DNA from: Saccharopolyspora hordei | GTDB lineage: Bacteria > Actinomycetota > Actinomycetes > Mycobacteriales > Pseudonocardiaceae | DNA: 64,000 nucleotides | Assembly (NCBI RefSeq): GCF_013410345.1 | Contig: NZ_JACCFJ010000001.1 | Coordinates: 3,137,001 to 3,201,000 of the forward strand | Direction of reading: 5' to 3' | Part shown: one piece after another, positions 49,789-58,917 of the stretch | How positions within the stretch are numbered: the first letter of the stretch is position 1 | How the letters are laid out: every line of letters begins with the position of its first letter | Made by a program: the position numbers and the translations under genes | Notes under the pieces: generated by a model | Told to the model about the DNA's origin: nothing | The model's database searches: none | Seen by the model: the letters and a program-made list of their open reading frames with translations, nothing else

Positions 49789-51650
49789 GCACCCGGCGGT
49801 TGACCGTCGCACAGGCGTTGGTGCAGTTCCTGGCCAACCAGTACACCGAGCGCGACGGAGAGCGGCAGCGGCTGATCGCCGGCTGCTGGGGCATCTTCGG
49901 GCACGGCAACGTCGCCGGCATCGGCCAGGCGCTGCTGGAGTCCGAGGGCGCGATGCCGTACCTGCAGGGCCGCAACGAGCAGGCGATGGTGCACGCGGCC
50001 GTCGGCTACGCCCGGCAGAGCGGCCGGATGTCGACCTACGCGTGCACGACCTCGATCGGGCCGGGCGCGACCAACCTGGTCACCGGGGCGGCGCTGGCCA
50101 CCATCAACCACCTGCCCGTGCTGCTGCTGCCCGGGGACGTCTTCGCGACCCGCCCGGCGGACCCGGTGCTCCAGCAGCTCGAAGTGCCGCACGCGCGCGA
50201 CGTCTCGGTCAACGACTGCCTGCGCCCGGTGTCCCGCTACTTCGACCGGATCTGGCGCCCGGAGGCGCTGGTCCCGTCCGCGCTGGACGCGATGCGGGTG
50301 CTCACCGACCCGGTGGAGACCGGCGCGGTGACCCTGGCGTTGCCGCAGGACGTGCAGGCCGAGGCCCACGACTGGCCGGAGGAGTTCTTCGCCGAGCGGG
50401 TGTGGCGGGTGCACCGCCCGCAGCCGGACCCGCAGTCCGTCGCCGAGGCCGCCGAGCGGATCCGCGCCGCCGAGCGCCCGCTCATCATCGCCGGGGGCGG
50501 CGTGCACCACAGCGGTGCGGAGGACGCGCTGCGGGAGCTCGCCGAGAGCACCGGCATCCCGGTGTCGGAGACGCAGGCGGGGCGCGGGTCGCTGCGCTAC
50601 GACCACCCGTGCGAGCTGGGCTCCATCGGGCACACCGGCACCGCGGTCGCCGACGACATCGCCCGCACCGCGGACCTGGTCATCGGCGTCGGCACCCGCT
50701 ACTCGGACTTCACCACCGCGTCACGGACGCTGTTCGCCCACCCGGACGTCCGGTTCGTCAACGTCAACATCGCCTCGGTGGACGCGCACAAGCAGGCGGC
50801 CACCCCGGTGATCGGCGATGCGCGTGCCGCGCTGGAGCAGCTGACCGCCGCGCTCAGCGGGCACCGGGTGTCCGAGGACTACGTCCGGGAGTACCGCGCG
50901 GGTGCGCAGCGGTGGGCCGAGGTCGTCGAGCGGACGACCCGCGGCGCCGCCGGGGACGAGCGGCCGGGCCAGGCCGAGGTGCTCGGCGTGCTCGACGAGG
51001 TCCTCGACGACCGGGACGTGGTGATCAACGCGGCCGGGTCGATGCCCGGCGACCTGCACAAGCTGTGGCGGGCCAAGGACCCGCAGCAGTACCACGTCGA
51101 GTACGGCTACTCGTGCATGGGCTACGAGATCCCGGCCGCGATCGGGGCCCGGCTGGCCGACCCGTCGCGCGAGGTGTTCGCGCTGGTCGGCGACGGCACC
51201 TACCTGATGATGCCGACCGAGCTGGTCACCGCGGTGCAGGAAGGCATCAAGATCACCGTGGTGCTGGTGCAGAACCACGGCTACGCCTCGATCGGCGGGC
51301 TCTCGGAGCAGGTGGGCGGAGAGCGCTTCGGCACCGCCTACCGCTACCGCGCCGACGACGGCACCTTCACCGGCGAGCCGCTGCCGGTGGACCTGGCGGC
51401 CAACGCCGAGAGCCTCGGCGTGGACGTGCTGCGGGCCTCCACTGTGGACGAATTGCGGGACGCGCTGCGCGCTGCGCGGGCGTCCGAGCGCCCGACCGCC
51501 GTGCACGTCGAGACCGACCCGGCCAAGGCGTCGCCGCCGGCCGAGGCGTGGTGGGACGTGCCGGTGGCCGAGGTGTCCCGCCGCGAAAGCACCCAGCTGG
51601 CGCGCAAGCGCTACGAGGACCAGGCGCGAGCGCAGCGCCACCACCTGTGA
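49785..51650 (+). CDS. iolD: THcHDO hydrolase, ThDP-dependent
   Basis: A 621-residue thiamine diphosphate enzyme that hydrolytically opens 3D-trihydroxycyclohexane-1,2-dione to 5-deoxyglucuronate. Typical parts are GNVAGIGQALLE, YLQGRNEQAMVHAAVGYA with the ThDP-activating Glu, CTTSIGPGATNLVTGAA, and the C-terminal cofactor motif VGDGTYLMM...N in LVQNHGYASIGGL. The start overlaps the iolB stop. The family name and neighbours agree well. Confidence 0.93.
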   Translation: MSTRRLTVAQALVQFLANQYTERDGERQRLIAGCWGIFGHGNVAGIGQALLESEGAMPYLQGRNEQAMVHAAVGYARQSGRMSTYACTTSIGPGATNLVTGAALATINHLPVLLLPGDVFATRPADPVLQQLEVPHARDVSVNDCLRPVSRYFDRIWRPEALVPSALDAMRVLTDPVETGAVTLALPQDVQAEAHDWPEEFFAERVWRVHRPQPDPQSVAEAAERIRAAERPLIIAGGGVHHSGAEDALRELAESTGIPVSETQAGRGSLRYDHPCELGSIGHTGTAVADDIARTADLVIGVGTRYSDFTTASRTLFAHPDVRFVNVNIASVDAHKQAATPVIGDARAALEQLTAALSGHRVSEDYVREYRAGAQRWAEVVERTTRGAAGDERPGQAEVLGVLDEVLDDRDVVINAAGSMPGDLHKLWRAKDPQQYHVEYGYSCMGYEIPAAIGARLADPSREVFALVGDGTYLMMPTELVTAVQEGIKITVVLVQNHGYASIGGLSEQVGGERFGTAYRYRADDGTFTGEPLPVDLAANAESLGVDVLRASTVDELRDALRAARASERPTAVHVETDPAKASPPAEAWWDVPVAEVSRRESTQLARKRYEDQARAQRHHL

Positions 51651-51673
51651 CCAGAGATCGTGAGGACATCCTT

Positions 51674-53167
51674 GTGAAGACCATCCAGCACTTCATCGAC
51701 GGCGGGATCGCCGAGGGGACGTCGGGCCGCTACGGCGTCGTGACGAACCCGGCGACGGGGGAGCAGACGGGCCAGGTCGCGCTCGCGGACACCGCCGAGG
51801 TGGACCGCGCGGTCGCGTCGGCGGCGAAGGCGTTCGCCTCGTGGAGCAGCTCCTCGCTGGCGAAGCGGACGCAGGTGCTGTTCGACTACCGCGAACTGCT
51901 CAACGCGCACCGCGACGAGATCGCCTCGCTGATCACCGCCGAACACGGCAAGGTGCACTCCGACGCGCTGGGCGAGGTGGCGCGCGGACTGGAGATCGTG
52001 GAACTGGCGTGCGGGATCCCGCAGCTGCTCAAGGGCGAGACCTCCACGCAGGTCTCCACCCGGGTGGACGTGGAGACGATCCGGCAGCCGCTGGGTGTGG
52101 TCGCCGGGATCACGCCCTTCAACTTCCCGGCGATGGTGCCGCTGTGGATGTTCCCGCTGGCCATCGCCTGCGGCAACACCTTCGTCCTCAAGCCCAGCGA
52201 GAAGGACCCCTCGGCCACCCTGCGGCTGGTCGAGCTGGCCAGCGAGGCGGGCCTGCCGGACGGTGTGCTCAACCTGGTGCACGGGGACAAGCCGGCGGTG
52301 GACCGGCTGCTGGAGCACCCCGACGTCGCGGCGGTGAGCTTCGTCGGCTCGACCCCGATCGCCGAGCACGTGCACCGGACCGCCAGCGCCCAGGGCAAGC
52401 GGGTGCAGGCGCTGGGCGGGGCGAAGAACCACATGCTGGTGCTGCCCGACGCCGACCTCGACCAGGCCGCCGACGCCGCCGTGTCGGCCGCCTACGGCTC
52501 CGCCGGCGAGCGCTGCATGGCCGTCTCGGTGGTCGTCGCGGTCGACCCGATCGGCGACGAGCTGGTCGCCAAGATCGCCGAACGGGCCCGCAACCTGACC
52601 GTCGGCCCGGGCACCGACCCGGCCTCGGAGATGGGCCCGCTGGTCACCCGCGAGCACCGCGACAAGGTCGCCTCCTACGTCCCGAAGGCCCGCGAGCAGG
52701 GCGCCGAGGTGGTCGTGGACGGCACCGAGCTGGAGGTCGAGGGCCACGAGAACGGGTTCTTCGTCGGGGTGAGCCTGCTGGACAAGGTCACGCCCGAGAT
52801 GGACGCCTACCAAGACGAGATCTTCGGTCCGGTGCTCTCGGTCGTCCGGGTCTCCAGCTACGAGGAGGGCCTGGCGCTGATCAACTCCTCGCGCTGGGGC
52901 AACGGCACGGCGATCTTCACCCGCGACGGCGGTGCCGCCCGCCGCTTCAAGCTCGAGGTCCAGGCGGGCATGGTCGGCGTCAACGTGCCGATCCCGGTGC
53001 CGGTGGGCTACCACTCCTTCGGCGGCTGGAAGGACTCGCTGTTCGGCGACCACCACATCTACGGCACCGACGGCATCCACTTCTACACCCGGGGCAAGGT
53101 CACCACGACCCGCTGGCCCGACCCCAGCGACGGCGGCGTCGACCTCGGCTTCCCCAGCAACAGCTGA
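51674..53167 (+). CDS. mmsA: Methylmalonate/malonate semialdehyde dehydrogenase (acylating)
   Basis: A 497-residue CoA-acylating aldehyde dehydrogenase that ends the pathway by turning malonic semialdehyde into acetyl-CoA and carbon dioxide. ITPFNFPAMVPLWMFPLAIA, VQALGGAKNHM and the catalytic Cys in GSAGERCMAVS are diagnostic, as is IPVPVGYHSFGGWKDSLFGD near the end. GTG at 51674 follows GAGGA. It is the last gene before a strong hairpin. It can also process methylmalonate semialdehyde from valine to propionyl-CoA, a source of methylmalonyl units. Confidence 0.93.
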   Translation: MKTIQHFIDGGIAEGTSGRYGVVTNPATGEQTGQVALADTAEVDRAVASAAKAFASWSSSSLAKRTQVLFDYRELLNAHRDEIASLITAEHGKVHSDALGEVARGLEIVELACGIPQLLKGETSTQVSTRVDVETIRQPLGVVAGITPFNFPAMVPLWMFPLAIACGNTFVLKPSEKDPSATLRLVELASEAGLPDGVLNLVHGDKPAVDRLLEHPDVAAVSFVGSTPIAEHVHRTASAQGKRVQALGGAKNHMLVLPDADLDQAADAAVSAAYGSAGERCMAVSVVVAVDPIGDELVAKIAERARNLTVGPGTDPASEMGPLVTREHRDKVASYVPKAREQGAEVVVDGTELEVEGHENGFFVGVSLLDKVTPEMDAYQDEIFGPVLSVVRVSSYEEGLALINSSRWGNGTAIFTRDGGAARRFKLEVQAGMVGVNVPIPVPVGYHSFGGWKDSLFGDHHIYGTDGIHFYTRGKVTTTRWPDPSDGGVDLGFPSNS

Positions 53168-53182
53168 GCCACGGGCGGACCT

Positions 53183-53216
53183 GCGCCGCGCCCGGCCCCA
53201 CGGTCGGGCGCGGCGC
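53183..53216. terminator. Terminator of the iolC-mmsA operon
   Basis: Perfect 12-bp stem, GCGCCGCGCCCG at 53183-53194 and CGGGCGCGGCGC at 53205-53216, with a 10-base loop, between converging mmsA and the LacI gene. Confidence 0.85.
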
Positions 53217-53228
53217 CGCTGCGTCCGT

Positions 53229-54266
53229 TCAGCGGGCTGGGGGTGCGGTGGTTCCGCGGACGACCAGCTCGGGCCCGAGGACGACTTCCCGGGGTTGCCG
53301 CGCGGGGTCCTCGAGCCGCTCGACGGTCAGCCGCACCGCGTGCTCGGCCATCCGGTGGACGTCTTGCCGGATCGTGGTCAGGTCGACGTGGGCGAGGTGC
53401 GAGATGTGGCTGTCGTCGTAGCCGACGACCGAGATGTCGTCCGGAACCGTGACCCCGGCCTGCGCGAACGTGCGCATGAGCCCCAGCGCGCAGCGGTCGT
53501 TGCCGGCCAGGACCGCGGTGGGCAGCTGGTCGTCGCCGAGCAGCTGGTGCGCTGCCTCGATCCCGGCGTCCTCGGTGTGCGCTCCGGGGACCACGCGCGC
53601 CCCGTCGGCCAGTCCGTGCTCCCGCATGGCCGCCAGGTAGGCGCTGCGGCGTGCGGCTGCGCCCGGCCCGTCGCCGCCGTCGACGTGGACGATGCTGCGG
53701 TGCCCGAGCTCGACGAGGTGGTCGACGGCCCGCCGGACGCCCTCCTCGTCCGAGGTGCGGATGCTGTCCACGTGAGCGCCGCCGGCCGGGCGGCTGATGA
53801 CGGCGACGACCGCGCGGCGCCCGAGCACGTCCAGCTGCTGGTCGTCGGCGCGCGGGCCGAGCAGGATCAGCGCTTCGCAGCGGTGGCTGAGCAGCGCCTC
53901 GACCGCCTTGCGCTCGTCGCGGGACGGCGCGGTCGCCGACAGCAGGACCTCGTAGCCGAGTCGTTCGGCCTCCGGGTAGACGGCCTCCACGAAGTCGGCC
54001 TGGAAGGGCTGGTGCACGGTGAGCATCACGCCGAGCGTGCGGCTGCGCCTGCGCGCGAGCATCTGGGCCGCGGTGTCCGGGCGGTACCCGAGCTGGTCGG
54101 CGGCGAGCAGCACGCGCTGGCGGGTGCTCTCGCTGGCGCCCGGCTGGTTGCGGAACACCAGCGACACCAGGGCGCGCGACACCCCGGCCCGCCGGGCCAC
54201 GTCCGACATCGTCGGTCGGCGGCCTGGTGTGCCGTCGCGCTGGGTGGGCTCGTCGGTCATCCCCAT
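53229..54266 (-). CDS. LacI-family repressor of iolE-iolT-iolG
   Basis: A LacI/GalR protein of about 345 residues. Helix-turn-helix PTMSDVARRAGVSRALVSLVF is followed by a hinge near LGYRPDTAAQMLARRRSRTLG and a sugar-binding-type core (HRSIVHVDGGDG, VPDDISVVGYDDSHISHLAHVDLTTI). ATG at 54266 or 54260 can serve as start. It is divergent from iolE with a promoter holding a tandem 13-bp repeat and an inverted repeat, so repression of the iolE-iolT-iolG block is likely. This block thus has a control separate from the GntR-regulated genes. Confidence 0.85.
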   Translation of the reverse strand: MGMTDEPTQRDGTPGRRPTMSDVARRAGVSRALVSLVFRNQPGASESTRQRVLLAADQLGYRPDTAAQMLARRRSRTLGVMLTVHQPFQADFVEAVYPEAERLGYEVLLSATAPSRDERKAVEALLSHRCEALILLGPRADDQQLDVLGRRAVVAVISRPAGGAHVDSIRTSDEEGVRRAVDHLVELGHRSIVHVDGGDGPGAAARRSAYLAAMREHGLADGARVVPGAHTEDAGIEAAHQLLGDDQLPTAVLAGNDRCALGLMRTFAQAGVTVPDDISVVGYDDSHISHLAHVDLTTIRQDVHRMAEHAVRLTVERLEDPARQPREVVLGPELVVRGTTAPPAR

Positions 54267-54309
54267 GATCTTGCCGCATCGGGTCGGCCGCGGTTTTTGC
54301 CAGAACGTC

Positions 54310-54374
54310 TTGACATTTTCCTGTGATGGCCACCATAGTGGCCGGTACTAGAGCGCGCTAGTAGAGCGCGCTAG
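54310..54374 (+). promoter_or_regulatory. iolE promoter with inverted repeat and tandem 13-mers
   Basis: TTGACA (54310-54315), an 18-base spacer, then CATAGT (54334-54339). GGCCAC-CATA-GTGGCC (54328-54343) is an inverted repeat covering the -10 box. Just downstream TAGAGCGCGCTAG occurs twice without a gap (54349-54361, 54362-54374), each copy containing the palindrome AGCGCGCT. These are candidate LacI operators. Confidence 0.65.
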
Positions 54375-54469
54375 ACCATCTCACCAGGGCGAACGAGCTC
54401 AAGACTGACCAGGTGGTGGGCCGGGGCGCGGGGAGCGCCGGGCAGCCCACGCCGATCGAGGAGGGCCCG

Positions 54470-55420
54470 ATGACAACGACGTCCCGACCTGACGTCCGCA
54501 CCGTGGCGGGCAACCTGTGCCTCGGCTCCGCGCCGGATTCGTGGGGCGTGTGGTTCCCCGAGGACGAGCACCAGGTGCCCTACACGCGCTTCCTCGACGA
54601 ACTCGTCGAGGCCGGCTACCGGTGGCTGGAGCTCGGCCCGCCCGGTTACCTGCCGCTCGACCCGGAGCGGCTGGCCGACGAGGTCGGCTCCCGCGGGCTG
54701 CAGGTCTCCGGCGGCACCACGTTCGGCGCGCTGCACCGCCCGCAGGAGTGGGAACTGGTGCTGGCCGACGTCCGCAGGGTCGCCGCGCTCACCGCGGCCG
54801 TCGGCGCGCACCACCTGGTGTTCATCCCGCCGATGTACCGGGACGAGAAGACCGGCGCCTTCACCGAGGCGCCGGAGCTGTCGGCGGAGCAGTGGGACGT
54901 GCTGGGGAAGGCGGCGGACGAGCTCGGCAAGATCCTGTTGGAGGACTACGACGTGCGGTTGTGCGTGCACCCGCACGCTGACAGCCACATCCAGACCCAG
55001 GCGGAGATCGAGCGGTTCCTCAACGCGACGGACTCCCGGTACGCGAACCTGTGCTTGGACACCGGGCACGTGGCCTACGGCGGCGGCGACAACGTCGATC
55101 TCATCCGCCGGTACGCCGAGCGGATCGGGTACGTGCACATCAAGCAGATGGACCCGGACGTGCTCGCCCAGGTGGCCGCCGAGGGGCTGTCGTTCGGGGA
55201 GGCGGTCAAGCGGGGCGTGTGCGTCGAGCCACCCGCCGGCGTGCCGAACCCGGCGGAGGTCGTGCGGGAGCTGTCCGAACTGGACGCGGAGCTGTTCGTG
55301 ATCGTCGAGCAGGACCTCTACCCGTGTGCCCCGGACGTGCCGCTGCCCATCGCGGTCCGCACCCGCGAGTACCTCAACGGCTGCGGGCTGACCGGCAGCG
55401 AACGGCCCCGGACCCGGTGA
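54470..55420 (+). CDS. iolE: Inosose dehydratase-like TIM barrel protein
   Basis: A 316-residue sugar phosphate isomerase/epimerase-fold enzyme. [20 protein letters not shown] and [19 protein letters not shown] are typical of actinobacterial IolE/MocC proteins that dehydrate scyllo-inosose to the trihydroxycyclohexanedione used by IolD. Metal ligands are suggested in [34 protein letters not shown] and [12 protein letters not shown] at 54470 has GAGGAGG six bases before it. It leads the iolE-iolT-iolG operon, joined to the transporter after 62 bases. Confidence 0.82.
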   Translation: MTTTSRPDVRTVAGNLCLGSAPDSWGVWFPEDEHQVPYTRFLDELVEAGYRWLELGPPGYLPLDPERLADEVGSRGLQVSGGTTFGALHRPQEWELVLADVRRVAALTAAVGAHHLVFIPPMYRDEKTGAFTEAPELSAEQWDVLGKAADELGKILLEDYDVRLCVHPHADSHIQTQAEIERFLNATDSRYANLCLDTGHVAYGGGDNVDLIRRYAERIGYVHIKQMDPDVLAQVAAEGLSFGEAVKRGVCVEPPAGVPNPAEVVRELSELDAELFVIVEQDLYPCAPDVPLPIAVRTREYLNGCGLTGSERPRTR

Positions 55421-55482
55421 CCCGCTCGGATCCCGGAGCCGCGCGCCGCGGCCCGGTTCCGCCCACGAAGGAGAACGACCCG

Positions 55483-56898
55483 ATGCCCGAAGCGCACACC
55501 GACGTGCCGACACCGCCCTCGACCGCGCAGGACACGCGCCACTCGCGCCGGCTGAAGGTCATCACCGTGGTGGCGACCTTCGGCGGCCTGCTGTTCGGCT
55601 ACGACACCGGGGTCATCAACGGTGCGCTGCCGTTCATGCAGTCCGACCTCGGCCTGACTCCGCTGACCGAGGGCCTCGTCACCAGCTCGCTGCTGCTGGG
55701 TGCCGCGATCGGCGCCGTCATCGCCGGCAGGCTGTCCGACGCCCGGGGACGCCGGCGCACCATCCTGGCGCTCGCGGTGGTGTTCCTGCTCGGCACCCTG
55801 GCCTGCACCCTCGCGCCCAGCGCGCCGGTGATGGTGGCGGCCCGGTTCGTGCTGGGCCTGGCGGTCGGTGGTGCCTCGGTCACCGTGCCGACCTACCTCG
55901 CCGAGGTCTCGCCGGCCGAGCGCCGCGGGCGGCTGGTGACCCAGAACGAGCTGATGATCGTCACCGGTCAGCTGCTGGCGTTCACCTTCAACGCCGGCAT
56001 CGCCAGCGCCCTCGGCGACTCCGCGCACGTCTGGCGCTACATGCTGGTGATCGCCTCGTTGCCCGCGGTGGTCCTGTGGTTCGGCATGCTGGTCATGCCG
56101 GAGAGCCCGCGCTGGCTGGCCTCCCACGGCCGCATCGGCGACGCGCTCGACGTGCTCCGCCAAGTCCGCTCCGCGCAGCGCGCCGAGGCCGAGCTGGCCG
56201 AGGTGCAGCGGCTGGCGCAGGAGGACGAGCGGGCGCAGACCGGTGGCTGGGCGGACCTGGCCGTGCCGTGGATCCGGCGGCTGGTGCTGGTCGGGATCGG
56301 GATCGCCGTCGTGCAGCAGGTCAGCGGCGTCAACACGATCATGTACTACGGCACCCAGATCCTGCAGACCTCGGGGTTCACCACCAACGGCGCCATCGTC
56401 GCCAACATCGCCAACGGCGTGATCTCGGTGCTGGCCACCTTCGTCGGCATCTACCTGCTGGGCCGGGTCGACCGGCGGCCGATGCTGCTGGCCGGTCAGC
56501 TGGGCACGGTCACGGCGCTGCTGCTGCTGGCGATCGTGTCCTCGACCGTGCCGGAGGGGCTCACCCGGGGGCTGGTCGTGCTCGGCCTGACCGTCTTGTT
56601 CCTGGCGTTCCAGCAGGGCGCCCTCTCCCCGGTCACCTGGTTGATGCTGTCGGAGATCTTCCCGCTGAAGATGCGCGGGTTCGCCTTCGGCATCGCCAGC
56701 CTCACCCTGTGGCTCGCCAACTTCGCCGTCGGCCTCACCTTCCCGGTCCTGGTCGACGCGCTGGGCATCGCGCCCACCTTCCTGGTCTTCGTCGGGATCG
56801 GCGTCGTGGCGATCGGGTTCGTCGCGAAGTTCGTGCCCGAGACCCGCGGCCGGTCCCTGGAGGACCTGGAGACCGAACTGCGCGCCCGGTACTCGTGA
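55483..56898 (+). CDS. iolT: MFS myo-inositol transporter
   Basis: A 471-residue sugar porter with 12 helices. Sugar-porter signatures are [18 protein letters not shown] in helix 1, [12 protein letters not shown] between helices 2 and 3, [12 protein letters not shown] after helix 6, [13 protein letters not shown] in helix 7 and [12 protein letters not shown] at the C-terminus. These match proton-coupled inositol porters (IolT type). GAAGGAGAA precedes the ATG. Placement between iolE and iolG makes inositol the best substrate, though sugar porters overlap in range. Confidence 0.88.
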   Translation: MPEAHTDVPTPPSTAQDTRHSRRLKVITVVATFGGLLFGYDTGVINGALPFMQSDLGLTPLTEGLVTSSLLLGAAIGAVIAGRLSDARGRRRTILALAVVFLLGTLACTLAPSAPVMVAARFVLGLAVGGASVTVPTYLAEVSPAERRGRLVTQNELMIVTGQLLAFTFNAGIASALGDSAHVWRYMLVIASLPAVVLWFGMLVMPESPRWLASHGRIGDALDVLRQVRSAQRAEAELAEVQRLAQEDERAQTGGWADLAVPWIRRLVLVGIGIAVVQQVSGVNTIMYYGTQILQTSGFTTNGAIVANIANGVISVLATFVGIYLLGRVDRRPMLLAGQLGTVTALLLLAIVSSTVPEGLTRGLVVLGLTVLFLAFQQGALSPVTWLMLSEIFPLKMRGFAFGIASLTLWLANFAVGLTFPVLVDALGIAPTFLVFVGIGVVAIGFVAKFVPETRGRSLEDLETELRARYS

Positions 56899-56972
56899 CC
56901 GCTGGCGGCAGCAGAGCAGTGCAGTGACGATCGCTGGTGCAGCGATCCCGACACCACGGATGCGAGGAACTC

Positions 56973-57998
56973 ATGTCCGAGCACGACCTCCGCGTCGGCC
57001 TGGTCGGCGCCGGGAGGATGGGCGCCGACCACGCGGTGCGCGTCCACGAGCGGACCAGCGGTGCCCGGCTGGTCGCGGTCGCCGACCCCGACCTGGAGCG
57101 GGCGCAGCAGGTGGCCGAGGGCCTCGGCGCACGCGCCACGCAGGACCCGTACGACGTCATCACGGCGTCCGATGTGGACGCTTTGGTGATCGCATCGCCG
57201 GGCGCGGTCCACGAACCGCTGCTGCTGGCCGCGATCGAGCGCGGTCTGCCGGTGCTGTGCGAGAAACCGCTGACCCCGGACGCGGAGTCGTCGCTGCGCG
57301 TCCTCGAGGCGGAGGAGAAGCGCGGCCGGCACCTGGTGCAGGTCGGGTTCATGCGCCGCTTCGACGCGGAGTACGTCGAGCTGAAGCGGCTGCTGGGGTC
57401 CGGTGAGCTGGGGCGCGCGCTGCTGCTGCACTGCGCGCACCGCAACCCGTCCTCACCGCCCGGGTTCACCAGCCAGATGATGGTCTACGACTCGGTGGTG
57501 CACGAGTTCGACACCACCCGGTGGCTGCTCGACGACGAGATCGCCGCGGTGTCGGTGCGCGCCCCGCGGTCCACGGCGCAGGCGCCGGAGGGCCTGCTCG
57601 ACCCGCAGCTGGTGACGATCGAGACGGCCGGCGGTGTGCTGGTGGACGTGGAGATCTTCGTCAACTGCGGCTTCGGGTACCAGGTGCGCTGCGAGGCGGT
57701 GGGGGAGCGGGGGACCGCGCTCGTCGGCGCGGACAGGGGTCCGTTGGTCCACCGGAACGGGCAGTGGGGCGGCGCGGTCACCGCGGACTTCCGCGATCGC
57801 TTCGGCGCGGCGTTCGACCGCGAGTTCCAGCGCTGGGCCGACGCCGCCCGCCGCGGTGAGGTGGACAACGCGGGCGCGAACGCGTGGGACGGCTACGCCG
57901 CAGCAGCAGCGTGCGAAGCCGGCGTGCGAGCGCAGACCGCCGGCCAGCGCACCGAGGTGGACCTCGTCGAACGCCCGGACTTCTACGCCAGGTCCTGA
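56973..57998 (+). CDS. iolG: Inositol 2-dehydrogenase
   Basis: A 341-residue Gfo/Idh/MocA oxidoreductase that oxidises myo-inositol to scyllo-inosose with NAD, the entry step. Rossmann motif VGLVGAGRMGADHAVRV, catalytic CEKPLTPDAE, and the substrate region VYDSVVHEFDTTRWLL with the conserved Asp/His are all present. GAGGAA precedes the ATG. It is third in the operon and is followed by a long hairpin. Confidence 0.9.
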   Translation: MSEHDLRVGLVGAGRMGADHAVRVHERTSGARLVAVADPDLERAQQVAEGLGARATQDPYDVITASDVDALVIASPGAVHEPLLLAAIERGLPVLCEKPLTPDAESSLRVLEAEEKRGRHLVQVGFMRRFDAEYVELKRLLGSGELGRALLLHCAHRNPSSPPGFTSQMMVYDSVVHEFDTTRWLLDDEIAAVSVRAPRSTAQAPEGLLDPQLVTIETAGGVLVDVEIFVNCGFGYQVRCEAVGERGTALVGADRGPLVHRNGQWGGAVTADFRDRFGAAFDREFQRWADAARRGEVDNAGANAWDGYAAAAACEAGVRAQTAGQRTEVDLVERPDFYARS

Positions 57999-58021
57999 CC
58001 ACGGTTCCCGCGCCACCACAC

Positions 58022-58060
58022 GAGGGCGTGCCAGTTCCCGGGCGGAACCGGCACGCCCTC
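58022..58060. terminator. Terminator after iolG
   Basis: GAGGGCGTGCC (58022-58032) pairs perfectly with GGCACGCCCTC (58050-58060), and an inner GTTCC/GGAAC extends the stem around CGGGC. It separates converging iolG and the TetR gene. Confidence 0.88.
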
Positions 58061-58106
58061 AGCGTGCTTCCGGAGCGTCCACATCGGACGCGGAGCGTTC
58101 CGGGCG

Positions 58107-58784
58107 CTACTCCTGGAGGAAGCGGGCGTAGCGCCGTCGGTGCTTGGGCTGGACCAGACCGTGCAGCGCGAGCGAGAGCTGGGCGCGGACGTAGTCGTCG
58201 AAGCTGTAGGTGCGCTCGAAGTACCAGTGCTTCAGCGCCCAGGCGTGGGCGACCAGCAGCAGGTTGTAGGCGACCGTCTCCGGTTCCACCGGCCGGAAGA
58301 CACCGGCCTCGATGCCGTCGCGCAGCAGCCTGCTCAGCGGCCGGCTGGTCTCCACCTCGAGCTCCTTGATCCGCTCGCGACCGGCCTCGTCGAGCGACTT
58401 GCTCTCCCGGTAGGTGAGCACCGTGGCGTGCCGGTGGCGGTCGATGACCTCGCAGTAGCCGCGGAACGCGGCGGCCAGCCGCTCGACCGGGTCGTCCCCA
58501 GCGGCGTCGATCGCGGCCGGCACCGCGACGGCGAAGTCCTCCAGGACGTTGACGATGACCGCCAGCAGCAGCTCGTCCTTGCTCCCGAAGTAGCGGTAGA
58601 TGAGCCCGACGCTCACGCCGGCTTCCGCGGCGACGGCCTGCATCGACACGGCCTGCGACCCCTCGCGCTCCATCACCCTCGCGGCCGCGTCGAGCAGCTG
58701 CCGGCGGCGCTGCTCCTTGCGCGCGTTGCGGGCGGCGAGGTCGGGGTCGAGCAGCGTCGCGTCGTCAGCTGCGGCTGAGCTCAT
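58107..58784 (-). CDS. TetR-family repressor of the CoA-ester pathway
   Basis: A 225-residue TetR regulator. The N-terminal helix-turn-helix covers about residues 20-65 (QLLDAAARVMEREGSQAVS, then EAGVSVGLIYRYFGSKDELL), followed by a helical ligand domain similar to fatty-acid or aromatic-CoA responsive regulators. ATG at 58784 follows GGAGGTG. It diverges from the enoyl-CoA hydratase-family gene. Two copies of a TGAAC-N4-GTTCA operator lie between them, overlapping the rightward promoter, so it should repress the badI-aliA operon and itself until a CoA ester binds. Confidence 0.87.
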   Translation of the reverse strand: MSSAAADDATLLDPDLAARNARKEQRRRQLLDAAARVMEREGSQAVSMQAVAAEAGVSVGLIYRYFGSKDELLLAVIVNVLEDFAVAVPAAIDAAGDDPVERLAAAFRGYCEVIDRHRHATVLTYRESKSLDEAGRERIKELEVETSRPLSRLLRDGIEAGVFRPVEPETVAYNLLLVAHAWALKHWYFERTYSFDDYVRAQLSLALHGLVQPKHRRRYARFLQE

Positions 58785-58844
58785 GTCCGGCACCTCCTCC
58801 AGCAGTCCCACGTCCATCCAATCACACGAATCGCGCTGTGACGG

Positions 58845-58898
58845 TTGACACCGCCGACCGTGATGAACCAAAGTTCACCACGAATGAACCGATGTTCA
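58845..58898 (+). promoter_or_regulatory. Promoter with two TGAAC-N4-GTTCA operators
   Basis: TTGACA (58845-58850) and CAAAGT (58869-58874) form a likely promoter with an 18-base spacer. TGAACCAAAGTTCA (58864-58877) covers the -10 box and TGAACCGATGTTCA (58885-58898) follows, with centres 21 bases apart, two helical turns. This is a typical paired TetR-type operator. Confidence 0.78.
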
Positions 58899-58917
58899 CA
58901 ACCGAGGAGCGAGCGGC

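Noticed and set aside
54349..54374. Tandem repeats considered as a CRISPR or VNTR
   Set aside because: Only two gapless 13-base copies with no spacers and no cas genes; a promoter location fits operators.
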